Source of the DNA: Trichobilharzia szidati
Taxonomy: Eukaryota; Platyhelminthes; Trematoda; Strigeidida; Schistosomatidae
DNA: 64,000 bases
Direction of reading: 5' to 3'
Assembly: GCA_944472155.2 (NCBI GenBank)
Contig: OX235271.1
Location: 65,888,416-65,952,415 of the forward strand
A model generated the notes under the pieces. That model searched no databases. It saw only the letters and a program-made list of their open reading frames with translations, and was not told the DNA's origin. The stretch's first letter is position 1, and the number at the start of each line of letters is the position of its first letter. A program made the translations under genes and the position numbers. Shown here in pieces: positions 57,765 through 64,000 of the stretch.

Positions 57765-57931
57765 GTATTATAACCGGATTCATTGAGATGTCTTTTTTTC
57801 CACTCGAAATGATGCTTCGGCTTTCTTTCATTTCATACTGTTTTAATCGCACACATGTGGAGATCCAGAAATCGTAATTGGTTCTCTGAAGGAATGGCAA
57901 ACTGTTTTCAACCCACATCGAATGCATTTTC
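57765..57931 (-). CDS. Candidate internal exon of an unidentified split gene
   Basis: The minus strand has a strong acceptor (TATTTCCTGTCTTTATGTAG), then one base plus 55 open codons plus one base, then C/GTACAT (non-consensus donor). The peptide begins KMHSMWVENSLPFLQRTNYD, continues FWISTCVRLKQYEMKESRSI and ends KDISMNPVII. Its entry phase matches the exit phase of the exon at 60528-60623 (joined codon arginine). No domain is recognised. It overlaps a plus-strand frame of 74 codons that has no splice context. Confidence 0.55.
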
Positions 57932-58960
57932 CTACATAAAGACAGGAAATAATGAGGGGACTAGAAGCTTTCATTAGGTAGAATAATACTACTATATATG
58001 AAATACTGTTAATTACGTTTTCCTTAATGATTCCTTATATGATTTGAGTATTCTGTGACAGAATGCTCTAAGGAACCAGTATTAATTATAAATGTATTGC
58101 ATACAATAAAGCTGTGTTTATTACTTTTAAAGAATAATTCAATTTGGCAAAAACATAGTGATACAGTAATAATAATGATTCAAGCAAGCTTGGTTAAAGT
58201 ATGAATTGGAATGAGGTTACATAGTTATGTTTTCACAGGGGCTGTGTACATGTATAATGTAATTGAATGATAAGGTCTGCAAATTCAACATTAAATAGGA
58301 CTGGTTGAAACTTCTATGAAAACTGACATTTTCCACCGAAAAATAAAAGCGATCACGTCGACCAAGCTGAGACTCTACACTATTACTGTTCATGTAACTT
58401 TAAATCAGATTTTAGTCTAGATTTCGCATGTCACGTAATTTTGGTTGTCATATTGTCTACGCTAGAGACAGATCTTAATTAACACTCTTCAAGATTTCTT
58501 TTCAAAGACTTCATTTTCAAGCTGTACAGTCGTATTTATATTACAGAAAAGGTCATTAAGTGGCACTAAATAATTGCTCAGTCAATATACATATATGTAT
58601 ATAAATGGGTATTTTTCGTGACTCTTCAAGATGACTGGTTTCAGTGGTTGACTCGTTATAGCCATTCGCAACAGCCTAAGTAATTTACCAGCAGTTAACA
58701 AATGAACTTGCAATACACTTAATATGCATGGCATGTACCTAGAAAATCCTATTTAGACTGATTTTTAGGCGTATAGTAATTTCAAGCCAATAAGGTAAGA
58801 ACAAAATATTGTGGACCTCAGATTTCTTTCCTACGCGGCTATTAAAACTGTTTGATACTGTGCTTTTTCATGAAGAATGTGGATATATATGAAGTAAAAT
58901 TTACTTTTATCCAGAATATATTACTTAACTAACATTTACCACAAACAAATTATTCAAATT
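57932..58960. other. No recognised feature
   Basis: AT-rich, presumed intron. Confidence 0.3.
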
Positions 58961-58964
58961 ATTC

Positions 58965-59400
58965 AAATGATAAGTTTTGTAGGGATTTTGAGAAATTTTA
59001 GATTTCATCTCTAGCCAACATCAGCCAGAGAATCAGTGAAAACTGGGGACACATATCTGGTTATAGTTTGGGACTTTTCATCATTTTGCACCCATGACCC
59101 AACAAGTGGTTGCACCTAGGACCTTCAACTTACAGAGTCAGCACATTGACTACTCAGTCACTGCACTGGAGTTCAGTGACCTGTTAATTTGAACTTCTGT
59201 CAATTCGAAATATGGCTACACTGCCAACTAGTGCCATTGATGAACATCCACTTTACCACACTGACCACAAATCGCCATTAAGTCTACTGGAAATCCATTC
59301 ATTAATTAGCTAGCTGACCTCACGAATCTACATGGGTGTTCATGAAGCACCTTATGGTGACTGCAGGCTTTATGTCTTCCACCTGTGAATGAATAAAACA
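58965..59400 (-). repeat. Element D, diverged
   Basis: Minus-oriented. The 3' end TTTTGTAGGGATTTTGAGAA is near 58970, then a hammerhead-like relic at about 59030-59095 (minus strand ATGATGAAAAGTCCC, no GAAA), then the body (GATGAACATCCACTTTACC) shared with 49.4 kb. Confidence 0.55.
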
Positions 59401-60120
59401 GATAGAAATATAATTAAATAACTGTTTTCAATATAGTCGAATTCCCAATCTAAACATTTAGAACACTACAAGTTGAGGCAAGAAATACTTTCAGTCAAAC
59501 CTAAGTTGTTTTGTTTTGCTGAAATGGACATAAACTTTGGTGGATTGGTAAGTTATGGTTGTCATACTTGATTAACTTTGTATAAAATAACTTTTGTACT
59601 TTTGTTAGTCGAAGGTATCTTTATTTGTCGCAAGATATAATATACCGAAAATTTATTTTTTTCTTCATTAAATATGAGGAAAATTATTTCATTTTATTAT
59701 TTAGATTTGAGTGGTTTTCAATATTTTTCGGTCACTTCTGTGTGTCAGCAGATATTTTCATTGTCACCGTTTGCTGAACAGATGTTTCATCAAGCAGTTT
59801 ATGTTCTACTGAGAAGGCATTGTAAAAGTAGTATTGATTGCCTATTTTAAATCCAGGTTTCTTATTCTCTAGAGATAAAAGTAGTTAAACGTATGGCTTT
59901 AAATTTTAATTGTGAACAGAAGGTGTTTAACTTGTATCAGGTTTAAATCCTAATTCCATTCTACTAAGTTGTACAGATTTGGTTCAGTAAGCTTCTAATT
60001 GAGTTTACACTTCAATTGCTAAAATTAATCATTAAGGTCTTATTTTTGAGGTTTTATATACGACTGTAAACACACAATTAAATTTTCTATGAGTAGCGTA
60101 AATTTGATAACTGATATTTC
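59401..60120. other. No recognised feature
   Basis: AT-rich. A plus ATG (MDINFGGL) ending at GTAAGT near 59542-59547 looks like a possible first exon, but no partner was found. Confidence 0.3.
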
Positions 60121-60124
60121 ATTC

Positions 60125-60350
60125 ATTTGCGTTCCAAATGGAGTATAGTGCTCTAAGCTTTGGGGATTCCTCGGGAGTGATGTTGTTTGTTTACAGGGTG
60201 CGGTCACTAACATCACACCCTTCTGTCTTTTCCAGTCTTACTACCAGTCGGTAAACCAGGCGAGGTTTCAGAGTGCACAAATGAGAAATTGAATTCCGGA
60301 CCATTGGTGGGGTTTGCGATCACTATATCGCTGAACTAGCGGCACTCAAC
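60125..60350 (-). repeat. Element B, diverged
   Basis: Minus-oriented with recognisable tail, body (CACTAACATCACACCCTTCT) and a decayed tRNA-like head (ATTCCGGACCATTGG). Confidence 0.6.
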
Positions 60351-60527
60351 TTAATGATTTTTACTTATATTTGTTACAGTTTGAAGAGAGAAAGGCATCA
60401 GCTGTAATTCTTCTTTTTTAGCCTTTAAAATTAAAGTTGTTTCTATCAAGAAAACCAACCAAATTTTATGGATATGATTATAGCCTAAAGTTAACTTTTA
60501 TTTAGAACTTTTTTGGCCAATGTATAC

Positions 60528-60623
60528 CGTTGTTTATTCAGAATATTTTTGAGCATAGACACAATATTGTTCAATGCAGCTGTCACATCGGGTTGGATAA
60601 ATTTTTCCTTTTTATTTACGCTA
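60528..60623 (-). CDS. Candidate internal exon of an unidentified split gene
   Basis: Minus strand: ACATTTCTATTCAAACACAG / one base + 31 open codons + CG / GTATAC. The peptide begins SVNKKEKFIQPDVTAALNNI and ends NILNKQ, with an amphipathic helix-like pattern. Exit phase fits the exon at 57765-57931. The frame stays open on both sides (70 codons in all), so the exon limits are inferred from splice motifs. Confidence 0.5.
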
Positions 60624-61985
60624 CTGTGTTTGAATAGAAATGTTGGTAAGCAGATGGAATATTTCAATACATCATTTAGAAATATAATTAAATGCGTTTC
60701 CATCGATTATGGTTTCTAGACGTTCTTTTAATACAGTTGTTTTGAACAGTTTGAAAAACACATTCGAAATCACCATTTCCTAAGAAAACAGTGGATTGAT
60801 TGGCGTAAAAATAGGCCGGGATTCTTTCTGTTACTAATTGTACTAGTCATGCTTGTCATCATGAGATCTTCAGCAGTGTCGTGCAGATCGCTGTTTATTA
60901 TCTAAACGATTATAGTTTGCAAATGAAGCCAGTGTGATTTGTTTCAAGTTTTATCAGGAAGTTGCATCAGTTATACGTTTTAATTTCTCACTTTGAGTTT
61001 GCTAATTATATGATTTGATGCCGTATTTTCCAGTTCATACAGAATCGAAGCAATTTTAAATGACCGGGTATACAAAATGCGAGTATTTGCCTACAATGGT
61101 AAAGAACTCAACCAGAAATAATCCGAAATTGTATCTTGATAAGCCCGTCGGTTTCTCTCCCAATCAGGAACATGATGGTGTGACACTTGGCAGCCCTAGG
61201 CTAGGATATTACTTTGTGGTTTTCATTAGTTTCCTGATTGATGGCCGTTGCTGCTGAAGCCTATTTTGAAATCAATCAAGTGCTTACAAGCAAACACTTG
61301 AGGATATCATGTCACTATTACTTTAGAAGTTAGCTCTAAAATTTTCATTCTGGTTGACGGTATAAACTTCACAACTGAGTAAGTAAATTAGGTATTTGTC
61401 ATCTGACAGACTCTAAATAAACGCGATTAAATTATTTATCAGATCTGCCGACAGAGTCATCATTAGAAGTTAAGAAGCCTAAAATTCTAGAGTTGAAATA
61501 TAGAATGACATATCACATGACATCTAAAATCCTGATTCTTATTTGTCGTTTGAATTTGTATGAAAAATTCTTAGAATTTATATACACTATGAGTAGTGAT
61601 CTATGTGACATATGTCTTATCAGCAACAAGAATGCTTTAACTTCATCCATGTTTTAGCGGTGATCACCACGGCAAAACTGTGAAGACTGGCGCCGTTTGA
61701 ATAAACCACATGATGAGATTTTGTTTCACTAGACGAGGTCAAAAACACCACAACTGTCATCAACCATAACTGATAATTATGTAACAATTTGAGTTGACAG
61801 TCAGTCAGTAGCTATGGATACACATAAATGTTATCTAATTGTAAGAAGAAATATAAACTAATCAACTTAGAAGTTACTTCAAAGTTTGAGCATCGTGTTG
61901 TTTTTCAGTATCTGTGCATTAAGCACATTTTAATATTAATGTACAAACTTCAGCAGTCTGATAAAGTTTAAATATTTTATTAAGG
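60624..61985. other. No recognised feature
   Basis: AT-rich, presumed intron. A 65-codon plus frame at 61060-61257 is unassigned. Confidence 0.3.
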
Positions 61986-61990
61986 CATAC

Positions 61991-62120
61991 ATGTCTGAAC
62001 ACCTTCGAGAAATAGTTGGACAGAATAAAAACATCACTTTCACGCTTAGATTTTTCGTACATAAATTGTATTAAAAATAACTGAATCACTACAAACACGT
62101 AACGAAGTCTTCTTGTTTTA
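61991..62120 (-). CDS. Possible exon
   Basis: Minus strand: GTCTTGGATTTCAG / one base + 43 open codons / GTATGC. The peptide includes LRYVFVVIQLFLIQFMYEKS and ends SNYFSKVFRH; part is hydrophobic. Exit phase (0) does not fit the next exon, so this is less secure than the others. Confidence 0.25.
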
Positions 62121-62162
62121 CTGAAATCCAAGACTAAATAGTGTGAATATAGTGTGGAGTAA

Positions 62163-62340
62163 TTTGGTGGGCGGCGACTAGCAGTGGAACTCGCCTCATT
62201 GAGGGCTTGTCATCTAGATGTGCCTGCATTTCCCAGTGAGTAACGGTGTTTACACTGGGGCTCGAACCCAATGCTCGTAGTTTGCAACGCTAAAGTGTTA
62301 CCCATTAGACCATTTTCTCCATGAGAGCAACCTGAGTTAA
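62163..62340 (-). repeat. SM-alpha-like element, hammerhead deleted
   Basis: Minus-oriented. GCGACTAGCAGTGGAA is followed directly by CTCATTGAGGGCTTGTCATC, so stem III and GAAA are lost. The body (GTGCCTGCATTTCCCAGTG) and B-box-like part (CTCGAACCC) follow. Confidence 0.6.
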
Positions 62341-62595
62341 ATTATAACACGTGTGTTGAAACACTTTATAATTTTTGTAATTTCGAAGAAAAACTTATTT
62401 TTTGAAAAGCCACATGATTATTCTCATCACAGGTAACCTATAACTGTGATGAAGTATATCATAAGTGAATGCCATTTTACTATGATGAAGCTTAACCGAA
62501 AGTTGATTGTTGCATCGTTATTAAACCTCATTAGTTCATATTTTGCAATCTGCTGCGATTGTGTATAGCAGTCAGATGACTGCTGTTGGATATTT
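62341..62595. other. No recognised feature
   Basis: AT-rich spacer, possibly the decayed 5' part of the PLE that follows. Confidence 0.3.
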
Positions 62596-62599
62596 GTCA

Positions 62600-63600
62600 A
62601 AATCGGAGGATTTAATCGAAAATTATGCCACTTTATAGAAGGTATGTAGATGATATTGTTATCATAAGTGATAAGTCTTGTTCTGCCACCTCAATTTTAA
62701 ATTGCATGAATGAAGTTCAGAGTAGCATATCACATAAATCTGTGGAAGAGGAAGATAATTGTTTATCTTTCCTAGACACATTGCTTAGTCGACGGCTTGA
62801 TGGGTCAGTAAGATGATCTGCTCATAGAAAACCTACCTGAACATAACAGTATCTTAATTACCACAGTTTTTGCCCTGTTCGGTACAAACGAGCTTTAGTA
62901 AGGTGCCTGTCCAGTAGAATCCAACGAATATGCACTGAAGACACACTAGATGAGGAAGAAAGAAAGTTGACACAAACTCTGGTTGTTAACAATTACCCAG
63001 ACAAGTTCATCAGGAGATATAAAATAGTCAGAACAACAACACCCACTCTCCTACTCGCCCCTAAGAAAGACGCATATATACATCAAGCTACCCTATATGG
63101 GTGATCAGAGCAGCATGATAAGTAGACAAAGATTGAATGCTGCCATTTAAAAGACATTTTAAGTATCTAAGATCAGAATAATTGACAATGTGAAATCACC
63201 TTGTCCATCTATGTCCTTTGAATATGCAAAAATTGATGTCACATCACACGTTATTTACCGATTTGAATGTCCGTGTGGACACACATACTACATTGGAGGG
63301 ACTCATCGATCTCTGTCAATGAGGCCTAGCTAACACAGCGTATTTCTAGATGACTCCAGGAGCAAATAAACCTTCAGAAACCAATAATGGTGAGAACAGA
63401 CGACCTAGGTCCTCTATTGTGAAACATATTGTAGAGACAGGACATAAAATTGACGTTAACATGTCTTTTAATTCTATCTATAAAAGGTGTTTCGGGTGTA
63501 TCCTAAAGTTTGTGGAAGCCCCAGCTGGCAATCAGAAGGTTTCAACCACGTCAGTGCGTTCGAAAACATTTGGTCATCACACCTAAACCTACGTTCCTTG
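62600..63600 (+). mobile_element. PLE family P1, 5'-truncated and frameshifted
   Basis: The plus strand starts at the catalytic region (LYRRYVDDIVIISDKSCSA, 62628-62684; YVDD intact), then VEEEDNCLSFLDTLLSRRLD, a thumb with H-R-K-P-T, then VIYRFECPCGHTYYIGG (GIY-YIG, about 63253-63300) and, in a shifted frame, SSIVKHIVETGHKIDVN with the usual C terminus to about 63586. Several frameshifts; inactive. It is closest to the intact P1 element at 24.8 kb in motif wording. Confidence 0.85.
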
Positions 63601-64000
63601 GTTAACTTTGTTTTGATTCCGTGGTAGATGTTCTGTTATCTCTCTTATTTGGTTAAGTGGTCTTCATTGTTATTTTGACCTTCACTTTGTCGTTTTAACT
63701 TGCCCTATGTTTATTTTTTCACTTCATAACTGTGAGGTCTTTAATTGTAATTGGTTAAGTTTCGTTTCTTGACATATTTGTGAATTTGAAGTCGCTCTGG
63801 CTCCATCAGATTCTCACCTAACAGTTCCACAAACAATGGGAGCTTAATGACAGATAGACTTATGCAAAAATGATGTTTGTATCAATCTCAACGGTATGGA
63901 AATAAATAATTCCAAAGTTCCGTCCGGAAAACTAACAGCAATGTATTCAGCGAAATAATTAATCTTTAATGAAGATCTCCTTGTGACATACCAGGTGGCT
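63601..64000. other. PLE 3' flank or host DNA, nothing recognised
   Basis: AT-rich. No repeat or frame was recognised up to the window edge. Confidence 0.3.

Noticed and set aside
57653..57877. 74-codon plus frame overlapping the exon at 57.9 kb
   Set aside because: The minus strand has a strong acceptor and a phase match with a neighbour; the plus frame has neither.
58760..58800. 26-base micro-exon-like segment between TTTTTAG and GTAAGA (plus strand)
   Set aside because: Fluke genes can have micro-exons, but a 26-base segment with one acceptor and one donor is expected by chance in sequence this long, and no neighbours support it.
59500..59547. Possible plus-strand first exon MDINFGGL ending at GTAAGT
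   Set aside because: No downstream plus-strand exon was found; a single ATG plus donor is weak evidence.
1..64000. CRISPR array, bacterial operon or phage content
   Set aside because: No spaced short repeats, ribosome-binding patterns or dense gene packing; the repeats and splice-like signals are those of a eukaryote.

Overview
The window looks like non-coding, repeat-packed DNA from a blood fluke (schistosome or close relative). It is AT-rich and has almost no long open frames. It carries several copies of an element whose hammerhead-ribozyme segment matches the schistosome SM-alpha type, alongside Penelope-like elements (PLEs) and RTE-type non-LTR retrotransposons that are typical of schistosome genomes. 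The species cannot be fixed from the sequence alone.

The only large intact reading frame is a PLE on the minus strand (24831-26570). It encodes a reverse transcriptase with a YMDD box fused to a GIY-YIG endonuclease. At least three PLE families are present: P1 (24.8 kb, with pieces at 22.2 and 62.6 kb); P2 (33.6-31.6 kb, 27.1-28.9 kb, and palindromic 3' ends at 17.0 and 46.0-47.0 kb); P3 (52.8-50.75 kb and 6.7-7.4 kb). RTE fragments lie at 3.4, 4.8, 19.6-20.4, 35.6, 39.0-41.2 and 55.4-57.2 kb. Short tRNA-headed elements, here called A, SM-alpha, B, C and D, fill much of the rest. Many are nested in one another with readable target-site duplications (TSDs).

Behind the repeats there appears to be a host gene, or genes, on the minus strand. 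Short open segments bounded by acceptor (AG) and donor (mostly GTAAGT/GTATGC) sites occur at about 60.6, 57.9, 53.1, 50.2, 45.3, 30.1, 23.5, 22.1, 21.1, 12.0 and 4.4 kb, and several neighbouring pairs have matching splice phases. I could not name the product. If this is right, most of the window is the intron sequence of a very large gene, and the mobile elements are intronic passengers.

The most unusual theme is inverted dimers. Element A, SM-alpha, element D and the PLE 3' end each occur as head-to-head palindromes here. Three palindromic insertions are flanked by clean TSDs of 13-15 bp, which implies that the inverted dimers were integrated as single units. Three element families also share a hammerhead-like core in which stem III is a short perfect palindrome.
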